NCBI GenBank assembly: GCA_002104935.1
Contig: MCGT01000046.1
Coordinates: 1 to 64,000, forward strand
Length of the DNA stretch: 64,000 nucleotides
Direction: 5' to 3'
From: Hesseltinella vesiculosa
Lineage: Eukaryota > Mucoromycota > Mucoromycetes > Mucorales > Cunninghamellaceae
Shown: in pieces, positions 11,476 to 22,782 of the stretch
Numbering within the stretch: the stretch's first letter is position 1
Layout of the letters: every line of letters begins with the position of its first letter
Program-made: the position numbers and the translations under genes
The notes under the pieces: generated by a model
What the model was told of the DNA's origin: nothing
The model's input: the letters and a program-made list of their open reading frames with translations, nothing else
Database searches by the model: none

Positions 11476-14400
11476 ATGAATGATCCTAAACATCAAAAAA
11501 GAAATCTACCTTGTAACCTTCTTTTTCTACAAAAAAAAAAAAAAAAGAAACCCGGGGAATGGCGTTGACCTGGTTACTGCATGGTCTTATGGACTGACAT
11601 TCTTATTTCAATGACTAGGTGAACACTGTCGTACGAATCGGCGCAAATGCTTAGTGGACGAGGGTCAAACGATCTGTAAGCGATGTCTCGGTAAACAGGT
11701 ACCGTGCTTATTCAAGTTCAGCATTCGCCCGGTGATTGTGAAGAAGGTGGTGCCGACCAACAAGAAACAACGACTGGTCCATCGGGTGGCCCAACTCACC
11801 CAGGACATTGAACTGTTGGAAGAAGAACTGACAAGCATGACCCTCTGGCAGAAAGGCAACGACGACGACGACGACGACGACTGGGACTCCGAATGCCCCG
11901 AAGCTGTGCAACACCAAGAACGAGCTTCATTCTTGCCTGCATCAGCTGCGGACTGGCAAATCTCTCTCAAGCAGACATCCCATGGTCTTCAATTGGATAC
12001 CAATGTCACCAATATGCATGACCTCCTCCAGCTGTTGCATGCTAGACTTGGTGGGGCTGGCCTGCCATACCTGCCGAACACCTTCCCTCCAGACGAACAC
12101 GACTGTATCCCCGTTGCCACTTGTACAACCCCCTTTGAGTTTGCAGTACGACGAGTCTATTCCAGTGCCCTGGACCGGTCACACACGCGGCGGCGTGGTT
12201 CCACTTGGCTGGCTCTCCAGTGGATTGAAACGTCTGCCATGGATCAGGGCCTCCTGAACGATACAAAACGACGTCTGATCGACATTTATTTTGACTGCTT
12301 CAACCAGTGGCACGCTCTTCTCGTGCCTCCTCTGATGCAACCATTCCTGCAACGCCATCCAGATCACATGCTCGCTTGGGCCGTTTGCGGCTTTGTTACC
12401 ACCAGCTGGTGCAAACACCTGGCGTTTTTCCAAGACCTTCCATGGGAACGCCACGATTTTGCCGACTTTTGCACCAAACAAGCCCACGAACGCATCATGG
12501 ACAACCCATTCAATGACGAAGACCAACATGACCCAACTTCCCTGACTTTTGAAGATGTTGCCCGGCTTGCCGCCATCCATCTGGTCGCCGGTTCGGGCCT
12601 GTTCTCACAACACACCAAATTGGCCCAAACCATGTCCGTCATGGCTTGGCGCCATGCTGTTTTCCTCAAGGACCTGGCCGTGCCCATCTTGAAACGCTAC
12701 CGCTGCAACCGTGGTGAGCTGCTCCACTTGTACCAATCGTCCTTATCATCCTATCATCATTTTGATACTCCTCAACACCATCCTCAGTAGGCAACGGCGA
12801 CGGAGAAAAGGAGTTTATAAAAATAAGGAGAGGCATGGTAAAGCTCACTTTTTCTTTTCGCTAGTCGACATGATGCCTATCAACAAACTTTGCCGATCGC
12901 TGATTGCATCGACACCTCGGGTGTCTGCAAATGCCCCAGATTTTGTGGCTCGGCGGCTTGCTCGTCCGCGTCCCTCCAGCAGCTGATGGTAGCCGAGACT
13001 TGGCGTCGTTTGTACTACTCTGTCCGACAAATGGAAGTCAGCATGCCTATCCTCAACCCAGGTCATGTTGTGTCCAACATTCACGAAATGGGCCTCCATA
13101 AAGCCGACATTGGCCAGCCCCAGCTGATGCCCATGGAATGGTCCTACCAGCCCTGGCGCCACTCTGGCCTGAGCTTCCATTACCTGATCAAGTTTGAAAA
13201 CATGATTGCTTCAGCCTTTGGTGGCGAGATCGTCCGCGTGTCTGTCGAGCTCCTCTCAGGCCTGCGCAAGCAGCTGTCGGTATCGCACCTAGCGAAGCTG
13301 GAAAAGCGCTATATCGACTACTGGCACGACCTGCCCCCCGCCTTCCGTCTCTCCGACACCCCATTCGAGTACCTGCAAATGGACCGCATCCAGCAGTTCC
13401 CTCTGATCCGCATGCTCCGCATCCACATTGCTATTTACGTGTCCTGGCTCGCAACCATGGTGCGTTTCGTCAAAGCCGGTCGCATGGACATGACTGGCGT
13501 GTCCTTTGATCGCATGGACCCCGAGCGTGCTGCCTTGATTGTCTCCATCAGCTGCGACGCCATCATCAAGATCTACTATGTCCTGCACTGCCGCCTACCC
13601 TGCACTCTCGAGTTCCACTGGATGGTCTTCAGTCTCGAAGGCGTTCTCATGCTCTTCAACGCCAAGGACCCCGACATCCGTGCCCGCGCCCGTCGCAATG
13701 CCGTGCTTGCCTGCGACATCTTCCGCCAGCAATACCTGCGCTCTGTCGGTGTCGATGATCTCTTACCGAACCAATTTCCTGCTCAAAAGCAGCAGAAACC
13801 CCACCACCACCCTGAACAGACCAAACCTTCCCAGCAACATGTCCCTCCCCAGCAGCAACATGTCCCTCCCCAGCAGCAACATGCCCCTCCCCAGCAGCAA
13901 TATGCCCCTCCCCAGCAGCAACATGCCCCTCCCCAGCAGCAACATGCCCCTCCCCAGCAGCAATATGTCCCTCCCCAGCAGCAATATGCCCCTCCCCAGC
14001 AGCAACATGCCCCTCCCCAGCAGCAACATGCCCCTCCCCAGCAGCAATATGTCCCTCCCCAGCAGCAATATGTCCCTCCCCAGCAGCAATACGTCCCTCC
14101 CCAGCAGCAACATGCCCCTCCCCAGCAGCAATATGTCCCTCCCCAGCAGCAATATGTCCCTCCCCAGCAGCAATACGTCCCTCCCCAGCAGCAACATGCC
14201 CCTCCCCAGCAGCAATATGTCCCTCCCCAGCAGCAATATGTCCATCCCCAGCAGCAAAATGTCCCTCCCCAGCAGCAACATGTCCCTCCCCAGCAGCAAT
14301 ATGTCCCTCCCGAGCAGCAATACGTCCCTCCCCAGCAGCAACATGTCCCTCCCCAGCAGCAATATGTCCCTCCCGAGCAGCAATATGTCCCTCCCCAGCA

Positions 14401-15076
14401 GCAGTTTGATCCTACTCAACAGCAGTTTGACCCTCTGCAGCTTGACCTTCCTCAAGGGCTATTTGACCTTCCTGAAGAGCTTTTTGATCTTCCACAGCAG
14501 ACACTAATTCCTGAGCAACAGCAGCAGCAGCAGCAGCAATTCCCTTCCGAGCAACAATTTGCTCCCCAACAACAATATGCTCATCATCAACAGGACTTCA
14601 TCACCCCCCAACAACAGTTCATTCCACAGCAGCAATTCGTTCCTCCCCCACAGCAGCAATTTGACTCTCAGCCATTCATTCCCCAGCAGCATATGCCTCA
14701 GCCAGAACTGGTCTTTGCTCAGGCCATCTCTACCGAAAAAGAAGCAACATTCCCAGCCATGGAATCTCACCAACCTGTCCACCCTGGCTGGCCATCCATG
14801 GAGCCCCAGGACCCTGTTCCCTCGATGATTAACGTAATGATCGACGACACAATGTCGACCAGTGAAGCCTCCACCACCTCATCAACGTCGGTCGAAACCA
14901 TGGATTCTTCCGAGGACCCCACAATGACTTCCCAAGATGGCAAATCCCACTTTGAAGGCTTGGCCCTACCTGATATCGATGACAACTCTGTGCCTTCTTA
15001 CCTGCTACCCCACATCCGACAAGTCTATGTTCAAATCAAAAAGCATTTGGCCACTGGTGAATCCCCTAATTTGTAA
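11476..15076 (+). CDS. Zn2Cys6 transcription factor with heptad Gln/Pro repeat
   Basis: Putative nuclear DNA-binding regulator. Exons 11476-11512, 11619-12729 and 12865-15076 give 1119 aa. The first exon encodes only MNDPKHQKRNLP plus one base; joining completes the binuclear zinc cluster (CEHCRTNRRKC...ICKRC...C). A short coiled coil follows (RVAQLTQDIELLEEELTSM) with an Asp run. A middle-homology-like helical region spans about residues 110-730 (ETWRRLYYSVRQMEVS). Then come 27 copies of a Gln/Pro heptad, more Gln-rich sequence, a Ser/Thr/Asp-rich segment and a C-terminal helix (LLPHIRQVYVQIKKHL). Intron 2 uses an unusual donor (GTACCA) chosen to keep frame, so its left edge is uncertain. 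The Gln-rich half may be an activation domain (inference). Confidence 0.82.
13838..14404 (+). repeat. 21-bp coding minisatellite, 27 units
   Basis: Tandem 21-bp unit (CATGTCCCTCCCCAGCAGCA plus A) encoding (H/Y)(V/A)PPQQQ, counted as 27 consecutive units. Units differ mainly at the first two codons (His/Tyr, Val/Ala) with a few Pro-to-Glu, Asn or His changes near the end. A four-unit block (Y,Y,Y,H) occurs twice, so larger blocks have duplicated. No frame of the unit has a stop, so long false open frames exist on both strands. Confidence 0.95.
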
Positions 15077-15997
15077 TCTTGTAGATATAATTTTTTTTTA
15101 TTTCTTTGCGTAAGATCAAAAAAGTAACACGGCAATAAACAGGATCCTAGTTTGCAATGGCAACCTTGTACTGCATTGAAAAAAAAAAAAAAAAAAAGGA
15201 GACAAGGACAAAGGGGAGTGCTGATTTCTTATGATGCTTCCATAAGCTGCAGCGTCCATTTTTTCATGCCGAGAGCCGCAGTAGCCCCATTCTCAACATC
15301 TTTGAGCACTGTCAAATTATAAAAAATAAAAATGCGTTTTTTCGATGGCGTCTCTCATTTCGTCTTTATCTTTAGACTTCCGTCTTCCCAAAAATATCTT
15401 CCTACCAACAATAGACATAAGGTTCATACCCAAGCTCAGAATAGTATGCTGTGAAAAAAAGAAGGAGAAGGAAGGCATATCAACGCCTGAAGAATATGGT
15501 TTGCAACTCCCTCAGGTAAAAAGTCAGGCGCTGATATTCATTTTTTGGCTCATTTGGACAGTACACTGCTGTACTCGAGCAAAACTATATGCTGATAGCT
15601 TCTCTCAAAATGAAGAACAGCAGTTTTCATTCAAAGGTCATGGGCAAAAATGCAGTACGGGTAGAGTGTCGGAATTTGGAAATTCTACTGCTCAGGCAGC
15701 GGTTGGCTTGTGCTTGTGTGCAACCCTGGGTCATTGCCCTTCAGTCGTTCTCACCAGCACAGTTGTTCACAGTTAAAGCGAAGCCCGTATATTTTCATTC
15801 GTGTGTACTCGTCAACATTCTTTTATACAGAAGAACCAGAATCACACGAAAATAATTTGCCAAGAATAGAGTGGCAGCGAAAAAAATAAAATGAGGCGTC
15901 GTGAGTTATTTCCTCTTTCTCTCTCGTTCCCTCCATCCACTGTCCACCTCTGTCTTTTGTTTGCTTTTTATTCGTGCCGCTTTTTTTCTAGAATACG
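15077..15997. other. Intergenic, no gene supported
   Basis: T/A-rich gap between two plus-strand genes. AATAAA near 15134 may be the poly(A) signal of the Zn2Cys6 gene. The frame at 15345-15776 has no family features and no splice consistency. The pyrimidine-rich stretch 15908-15990 fits a promoter or 5' leader of the phosphatase gene. Confidence 0.5.
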
Positions 15998-17131
15998 ATG
16001 ACCTTGACGCTAAGAGAAGGAAGATCACTGGGATATATGTCCTTGCAGCGCCTGATGACTGGTCGCACGAAGCCCTTTGAAAAGTATGCCATTGACCAGT
16101 TCCAGCGCCTGGACCAGCGTACGCATCAACGATACGACGGTGTCGATCACTTAGATTCCCCATTTTGTCAACAGATTGCTAATGAACACTTGAACGATGG
16201 CCGCAATCGCTACATGGATATCATTCCGTTCGATTACAATCGGGTCAAGCTGGGCGATCTTGGACAATCCAATGATTACATTAACGCCAGTTGGATTGGT
16301 GTCGATGAAGGAATGGCTCTCCCCTTGGGCGATTTGGAAGCGGCAGATGGTACAAGGCAGCTGACGATGCCGATGGGTCGACGTTATATCGCTTGCCAAG
16401 GCCCACTGCGTCATACCTGTGGCGATTTTTGGCGAATGGTCCTGGAGCAAGACGTGCATGTGATTGTAAACTTGACGCCTGAGATGGAAAAAGGCCGAGT
16501 CAAATGTGCTGCCTATTGGCCCAAGACTGATGAACCCGTCCACTTTGACGTTCAGGCTGCTCCAGGCACTCCACAAAAGTCCACACGATCTGCGCCACCA
16601 CAAACCAATGGTCAGGGCGATTTGCATCGACCTCGATGGCGGTACCATGTGAAGCACTTGCAAGCTCCTCAAATGCGACCCGAAGCCGACTGTCTCCATC
16701 GAAGGCTGGAAATCGTGTGCTATGAACAGCAGGGCGATACGTGGCTAGAACGGAAGCGAAGCACAGTCGATCATTTACATTTCCTCGGCTGGCCCGATTA
16801 TGGCACCCCTACCAACTCTCAACAAGTTGCCCAGCTGATCCGCCTAGCAAACCAATGCCAAGACAGCCGACCATCACCCATGGTTGTCCATTGCAGTGCA
16901 GGCTGTGGTCGCACTGGCACGTTTGTGGTGATCGACTCCGTCACACGCTGGCTCTCTCCTAACCCCTCACCTGTCCCATCCTCCTCGACGAACGACAATG
17001 ACTCCCTTTCCCATTGGCTAGACCCGGTATATCTGCTGACAGATGTGTATCGGCAACAGCGCGTCAGCATGGTGCAATCTCCTCCTCAATACCTCTTTTG
17101 TTATCAAGCCATCTGGGATATGCTACAGTAG
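15998..17131 (+). CDS. Protein tyrosine phosphatase (classical PTP)
   Basis: Hydrolyses phosphotyrosine on proteins through a Cys-phosphate intermediate. A single intronless frame of 377 aa covers one PTP catalytic domain. NRYMDIIPFDYNRVKL (about residues 70-85) is the substrate-recognition and core motif. YINASWI and YIACQGPL follow, then the WPD loop (FLGWPDYGTP), the P-loop VHCSAGCGRTGTF with nucleophile Cys299 and the Arg, and the Q-loop segment (QRVSMVQSPPQYLFCY). There is no membrane segment or signal peptide, so it is cytosolic or nuclear. A low-complexity insert (about residues 185-210) lies before the WPD loop and another after the P-loop. This resembles fungal PTPs that act on MAP kinases or Cdc2-type targets, but the substrate cannot be read from sequence. 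Confidence 0.93.
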   Translation: MTLTLREGRSLGYMSLQRLMTGRTKPFEKYAIDQFQRLDQRTHQRYDGVDHLDSPFCQQIANEHLNDGRNRYMDIIPFDYNRVKLGDLGQSNDYINASWIGVDEGMALPLGDLEAADGTRQLTMPMGRRYIACQGPLRHTCGDFWRMVLEQDVHVIVNLTPEMEKGRVKCAAYWPKTDEPVHFDVQAAPGTPQKSTRSAPPQTNGQGDLHRPRWRYHVKHLQAPQMRPEADCLHRRLEIVCYEQQGDTWLERKRSTVDHLHFLGWPDYGTPTNSQQVAQLIRLANQCQDSRPSPMVVHCSAGCGRTGTFVVIDSVTRWLSPNPSPVPSSSTNDNDSLSHWLDPVYLLTDVYRQQRVSMVQSPPQYLFCYQAIWDMLQ

Positions 17132-18797
17132 CATGCATACTCTCATCCACCCCCTGTTTTGTAGAAATAAATCTTTATTTATCATGACTCCACACAATCA
17201 CCATGCGATCAAAAAAAAAGAAGGCAATGGAGGATTCTATCGCATGGAAAAAGATGAGTTTCCTCTCGTCATTGCTCCCTGTCAAGTTTCCTTTTTGCTT
17301 TAGATCTCCTTTGGTCTCGCCCCTTAATCCCACTCAATTAATTTTTTTTTATCCTGAATAACCCTTGATTTCATGAACTTTAACTTGTTTGATGTAATAT
17401 CCTTGGATTTCCTTATTTTTCATCGTGAGATACACTTGTTGACAAGCCCCTATTGGCGTTTTATTGTTTCTTTTGAAGATCCTTCAGGTTTTTTTTTACT
17501 CTTTGACAACTCCATCAGCCCAGACATTCCCAAAGGCAGTTCAGCGCCCTGCTTTTTTCCCCTCGTTTCCATTGACGTTTTTATTCACGCACTAAGGGAT
17601 CCCTTATCGGCTTTGTAAGATGGATTTGGTAGATCCATTCAGAATAAAGAAAGGAAAATCAGGTTTTTGTGTGACCAATATATTCATGCAAGCAAGTCAA
17701 AAAAAAAAAAAAAATAAGCATCTTGATGGAAACCCGATGTGTGGGGTTATTTTTTACATGAATTTCAAATTGGTACTCTTGTAGCTCTGTCTTTTTTTTC
17801 GCTTTTTTTTTTATGACACACACTCTCCAGTTCTCTGGTTGACAACACACAACGTGAAATCATCCGATGTACCAAAAAAAAAAAAATGCTAATGTCATGA
17901 CGTGTGAGGAGAAAAAAAAAAGGAGCTCATCAAAATGGCATGATGGAAATTATAATGAAAAAAGTCATCTGCCAATCAACTGGGTGAGTGATCAGCCACA
18001 CCCCTCACATGGAAACTATCGAAGCCATGCTTTTTTGAAAGGGGATTATGAAAGAGACAAGGAGATGGGACAAAATAAAAGCGTGTGCCGTCCACCTTCT
18101 CAAAAGAAACGTTGCAACCCTCTCGCCTCTCAAAAAAAACCCCATTCCAACAAAGGAGTTCAAGCACTTCCCATTCCACTGTAAGATCCGAATCCCTTCA
18201 TCATGCCTTTTTCTTTAGTTTTATTTTTCCTTTAGCTGCCGTCGTCCGTCTTTTGCCTCGAGGTCCATCGGAGCTTCAAATCCCGTTACCATGGTTGTTG
18301 GTCGTGATGAAAAAAAAAATGTCGAGACTGGGTCGCAGGCAACAGGAACAAATTTTATAATTCATTTATTCAACGCCTTCTATTTTCCCCCTTGGAAACC
18401 ATTTTTCCCCTATTGAAGGTCTATCCCTATTTTTCGATCGTCACCCCCATCTCGTTGGATTATTTTTTTTCCAGCACAATGTCTTTTTTGGCAGCGTGGG
18501 ATGAACACACTCCTTCAAAAACCAAGCCATAAGTTGCTATTTCATAGTAACCCTTTTTTTTTAGTTCACCTGAAAAAAAAAGTGGCAGGTTCAACCTCCC
18601 CTCCCCCCTTTTTTTAAGAATCATTTCTTGGGAATATTTAAATATCATCGTTCGTTGGATATTTTTTTTTTCTTCGTCTCTTTTTTCTCTAATCTATTTA
18701 TACCCTCACCACTCTTTCTTTTTTAAATTCCCATCCCATCGCGTCTGTGCTTTTTTTTCTCTCTTCTTTCATTCTTGCTGTTTTTTAATCGACCGAC
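17132..18797. other. Intergenic, long 5' region of kinase gene
   Basis: About 1.7 kb without a supported gene. AATAAA at 17166-17171 is a likely poly(A) signal of the phosphatase. The last 150 bp are strongly pyrimidine-rich with TATTTATA near 18695-18702, about 96 bp upstream of the kinase start, a plausible TATA element. Open frames elsewhere are short and motif-free. Confidence 0.5.
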
Positions 18798-20041
18798 ATG
18801 ATGACTTCACCTATTCATTTATATGAACCTAGCACGGTTCCAAAGATGAGCATGGAAATGCCCATCCATCCCACTCAGCCATTGATTCCTGACTGTCCAC
18901 CATCGCCTCCCGTCACTCCTCACCCACCCATGCAGCAAAAAGAACTGACCACATCGGCCAAATATTTAATGCACCACCGTCTTGATTCGGCTTTTTCTGC
19001 CAAATATGTGCTTCGTGAGGAACTGGGCAGCGGCGGCTTTGGCTTTGTGCTCGCCGCCAATGAACGCAAGTCTGGCAGAGAAGTCGCTGTCAAGTTCATT
19101 TTCCGGGACAAGGTGCCTTACCACGCCTGGGTCCGCACCGAGCAAGGTGTCCTTCCTATGGAGATCTACGTCCTCAAATACGTCCAACATCCCAACATTA
19201 TTGGCTACATTGATCATTTTGAAGATGCCACCTTTTTTTATCTGGTCATGGAGTTGCACGGCACCCAATGGGGCCCCAACCAGCCGTGCGTGCCTGACCA
19301 ACCCGCTTACAACGTCGACGCTGGCACGTCAACACCTCCACCCACCTCCACCCTCCCTCCTTTGTCACCGTCCTTGTCGGAAGATTCATGGACCTCTGAA
19401 GACGATGATTATCCACAACGTTTTACCCGCCGCACCTCCTGCGACCTCTTTGAATGCATTGAAAAACACCGCTCCTTTGATGAACCCCTGGCCAAACACA
19501 TTTTTAAGCAAATTGTCGAATGCATCGCCCATCTCGACAAACTCGGAATTTACCATCGTGATGTCAAGGATGAAAACATTGTCATTGATGATCAATTAAG
19601 AGTAAGTCCCACCCCCCTAGTTTTGAAGGCGTAAAAAAAAATGGTCGCTGACTCGACCCTTTTTTTTCTCATCAGGTCAAATTGATCGACTTTGGTTCGG
19701 CTGTGATTTTGCCTAGGCATTATGGCGAACCCAAAAAGACATTCTTGTTCGAACAATTCTATGGCACTTTTTCCTTTGCCTCGCCCGAGATCTTGATGAA
19801 GAAACTGTACCGTGCCGAACCAGCCGAGATTTGGTCACTGGGCGTGCTGCTCTATACCATTCTGTTTGGCGAAATCCCATTCGTCAATGCCCAAGCTGCT
19901 ATTGCCGGTCAGTGTGTCCCTCCCAAAAAGAAAGTGTCTTCAAAATGCTTCCATCTGCTCTCCTGTTTGTTGCAACGTCACCCTGATCATCGTCCCACCA
20001 TCCATCAAGTTTTGACGCATCCTTGGCTCCAAGACAATTAA
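18798..20041 (+). CDS. PASK/PSK-like serine/threonine kinase without PAS domain
   Basis: Protein kinase transferring phosphate to Ser/Thr. Exons 18798-19601 and 19676-20041 (phase 0, canonical intron) give 389 aa. A Pro-rich N-terminus of about 65 residues leads to the glycine loop GSGGFG and VAVKF with Lys99. The catalytic loop is HRDVKDEN (Asp255), the metal motif is DFGSA (Asp273, just after the intron), and activation-segment FYGTFSFASPEILM precedes EIWSLGVLLYTILFGEIPF. The HRDxKDEN and IDFGSA combination, and the FEQFYGT-type segment, are typical of PAS kinases. Here no PAS domain precedes it. An acidic/Pro-rich insert of about 50 residues separates the lobes (about residues 160-215). 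A PIM-like or PSK-like kinase is the alternative. Confidence 0.87.
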
Positions 20042-20851
20042 TTGCACTTTTTTTCTTGCCCCTCGTCACCTTTCAACATGCTCTCTCCTTTCTAATATCC
20101 TAAAAAAAAACATCATTTCAACCTCCTTCTGCCATTGTGGTTTCCAGATCCCCCTTCTTTTTTTCCCATTCTTCATTTTGTACCCCATAGTATCCCTCCT
20201 TCTCCCTTTTCTCTCATTTCCTAATCGCTCATCTTATTTTTTTCTTTCACCGCATATTATCATTCCCATCTTTTTTTTTTTTGGTTTATACTCCACGTTT
20301 TCTTCATATTCCCCCATCCCTAATACCACCCTTTTTTTTACGGCCTTTTTCTCTCTGCATGGATATCCCCTCTACGTTCTTTTCATCATAATACCTTTGT
20401 CATCCTACTATATTACCTTAAAAAAATAGACCTTCCCAAGCACGTTTCCCTCCCAAAAAAAGTATTTCTAGTTTTTCCCCTACGACCCTTCTTTATTTAA
20501 TACTGCTCATCATCGCTACTATGCATTTTATTTTTCTGCCTTTTCCGGCTTATATACCTTTATTTTACCTCATACACTCTTTTATGACACTTGTTTCTAA
20601 ATATTAAACGTTTTCCCATGCTGTGATAGTTCACGCATGTTCTAGAATCTTAGAACGAAGTCGCCGGCGTTGCCTCAGCAACCGTTTGCCGGGTTCAGAA
20701 ATTTTGACAACCAGCCACCTTGACAGCATAGGGAAAAAAGACCTTCCGCTTTTCCTTTTGTTTCTTTCTTTTTCTTTTTGATTGCTAATCACTAGGATCC
20801 TCTTCCCTTTTCTTTTGGACTTTTTTTTTCTTCTACTCTCGCTTAACAACA
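20042..20851. other. Intergenic, pyrimidine-rich
   Basis: C/T-rich strand through most of the interval (20042-20600), likely the 3' UTR of the kinase followed by the MIA40 promoter. No supported gene. Confidence 0.5.
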
Positions 20852-21482
20852 ATGGCCTACGCTACCAAGGACGGAAAAGACACTGTCGTGTTTGTCGACA
20901 AGGATTACATTGCAAACCAAAAAGAAGAATCCGTACCAAAACAACAAGACAATGACCAAGACCAAGATCCTTCCGCAGCTGCTTATGATCCTGAAACTGG
21001 TGAAATTAACTGGGACTGCCCTTGTAAGTGCATGTACTATGGCGAAAAAAAAAATTGTCGAAATGTCTTGTACAATGACGGTGGCAAAAAAAAACAAAAA
21101 AACAAAAAAACAAAAAAAAAATATGTATAATACAGGATCAATGGCGAGAAAGACACGTCAGCCCTTGGCTCACTTTTTTATAGGTTTAGGAGGTATGGCA
21201 CAAGGTCCTTGTGGTGAACAGTTCAAGGCTGCCTTTAGCTGTTTTGTGTACTCGGAAGCCGAACCCAAAGGTGTCGATTGCGTGGAAAAGTTCAAGGCCA
21301 TGCAGGACTGTTTCCGCGAACACCCTGACGTTTATGGCGATGAATTGGACGATGACGAGGACGACGAAAAGCCCGAGGCCAAGGACGACCAACCCAAGGA
21401 AGACGAGCCTGTTACTGCTGCAAGCCCTGCTGAAGACGAACCCTCCACCGTCACTTCTTGGATCTCCTCGTTCTTCTCTTAA
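20852..21482 (+). CDS. MIA40: MIA40/CHCHD4 intermembrane-space oxidoreductase
   Basis: Mitochondrial disulfide carrier that oxidises and traps small Cys-motif proteins in the intermembrane space, re-oxidised by Erv1. Exons 20852-21023 and 21184-21482 give 156 aa. The redox CPC motif (residues 56-58) is split by the intron: the second Cys codon takes T from exon 1 and GT from exon 2. The join gives [19 protein letters not shown]. Two CX9C pairs follow ([11 protein letters not shown] and [11 protein letters not shown]). The C-terminus is acidic. There is no presequence or transmembrane anchor; the N-terminus resembles the short soluble animal CHCHD4 rather than long anchored yeast Mia40. TIM13, a typical client class, is encoded 13 kb away. 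Confidence 0.95.
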
Positions 21483-22782
21483 ATCATCTTCCCTCTTCCC
21501 TCTCTCTTTAGACTATAGATCAAGACATACCTGTACATTAGTTCCTTTTCTTATTTTATATTTTTTTTACGTCTTTTCATTGATGCTCAATCACCCCTCT
21601 CTTCTCCTTTGTTGTGGATAATTAAAAGCATATCCATCATTTGCATATTTATTGGGGGTTTGATCGTTTTCTTCTGGTGCGATTCTTCCCTTCCCTCTCC
21701 CTCTCTTCCCTGCGACAGGGCCTGCAGACGTGGACAAGGAAATGTGTCAGCTGCACATTGGCGGCATACAGGCACGGTGATTTTTGAGACTTGGCGAGAG
21801 CTCAGAAATTATGTTCGTGTTCACTTTATCACCCTTTTTCAGACAATCCTGGATGAAAATGGAAAAATAGGAACGGATCCTCGGTGGACAAAGCATGGTC
21901 GAACGAAGGCTAGTCAACACGTCCAAGCTTTTGTCCTGGACTCTGGGTACTTGCGGTCTACAAATTGGCCAATGAGGTTGTTCGCGGAAAATTAAACTCC
22001 GAGTGGTTCCAGCTCAAAAAAGGCACACAGACAGAAAGTCGGAATTTGAAAATCCCTATTCTGAAAAAAAAAAAAAGATGCTTGAACCCACTGCCGAATT
22101 TTTTTCATTTTTCGAACATGCGCTATCTGGCACCTTTGGGATAAATGGATCTATGTGAAACTTCCTGTGGGTGCACGGACTTATGAATGATGATGATACT
22201 GAAAAAATTAGATCGATTGGAGAAGGTTGCCCAGCCAACTTGCTGCGAGGTTAGTTTTGTCACCTCGGATTCCTCAGCTAAAAAATTGAAAAAACGGCTC
22301 ATTTTTGCCAGAGGACCCTCCGGCGATCTGACCAAAACTTAGTCCTACGCTCACCCAAATCTGATTCAACCCAATTTTTGCACACAAGTGCAAAATGATG
22401 AGGGAACATCTTGGCTGAAGCCTCTTGCTTTTTAGACGTGGTGGCAAACAACTGGCGGCGGCTGATAACCCGCAGCCTCGGTGCGTGCAGGAAGAACTGG
22501 TTTCCTTGTGGATCAGCGGGTTGCTTTGGCTGAATCTACGACCATCACGGCCGTTCTGGAAGAAGTCGTTTTTGCCTCATCTAAAAGCCCACCGGAAATC
22601 TGCATAAAAAAATGAAAATGTGAAATACAGTAAGCACTTCTTCATATTCTGCCTCGTGCTTTTAAGCGTTCTCTTTTCTAGTGAGAATTGGAACGTACTG
22701 AAAAAAAGTGGCCACTTTTTTTTTTTTTTTTGATTCTCCTCTCTCTCTCTCTCATTTTTTTGTTGTTGTTGGTGCAGTTGTC
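21483..22782. other. Intergenic with dispersed repeat copy
   Basis: Contains the MIA40 3' region, then a dispersed repeat (about 22141-22400), then the helicase promoter with a CT microsatellite (22738-22753). The frame at 21609-21995 has no motif support. Confidence 0.5.
22141..22400 (+). repeat. Dispersed repeat copy A
   Basis: Shares with copies near 35.6, 53.6 and 54.1 kb an ordered set of blocks: TGGATC-ATGTGAAA, ATGAATGATGATGATACTGA, GATTGG-GAAGGT-GCCCAGCC, CACCTCGGATTCCTCAGC, and a CGGCGATCTGA block. Diverged and probably old; it may be a mobile-element fragment. Confidence 0.6.

Noticed and set aside
13838..14404. Regular repeat spacing suggesting a CRISPR-like array
   Set aside because: There are no spacers; units are contiguous and in frame with a fungal transcription factor.
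13539..14507. Long plus-strand frame (322 aa) and minus-strand frame (230 aa) of simple repeats overlapping the minisatellite
   Set aside because: The 21-bp unit has no stop in these frames, so long open frames arise automatically. The zinc-cluster gene frame explains the region.
15345..15855. Overlapping plus-strand frames between the Zn2Cys6 and phosphatase genes
   Set aside because: No domain, signal or splice structure; length is compatible with chance.
22708..22782. Upstream in-frame extension of the DHX57-like protein
   Set aside because: It encodes a Phe/Ser/Leu run from T- and CT-tracts, typical of a leader; the Met at 22783 begins a normal basic N-terminus.
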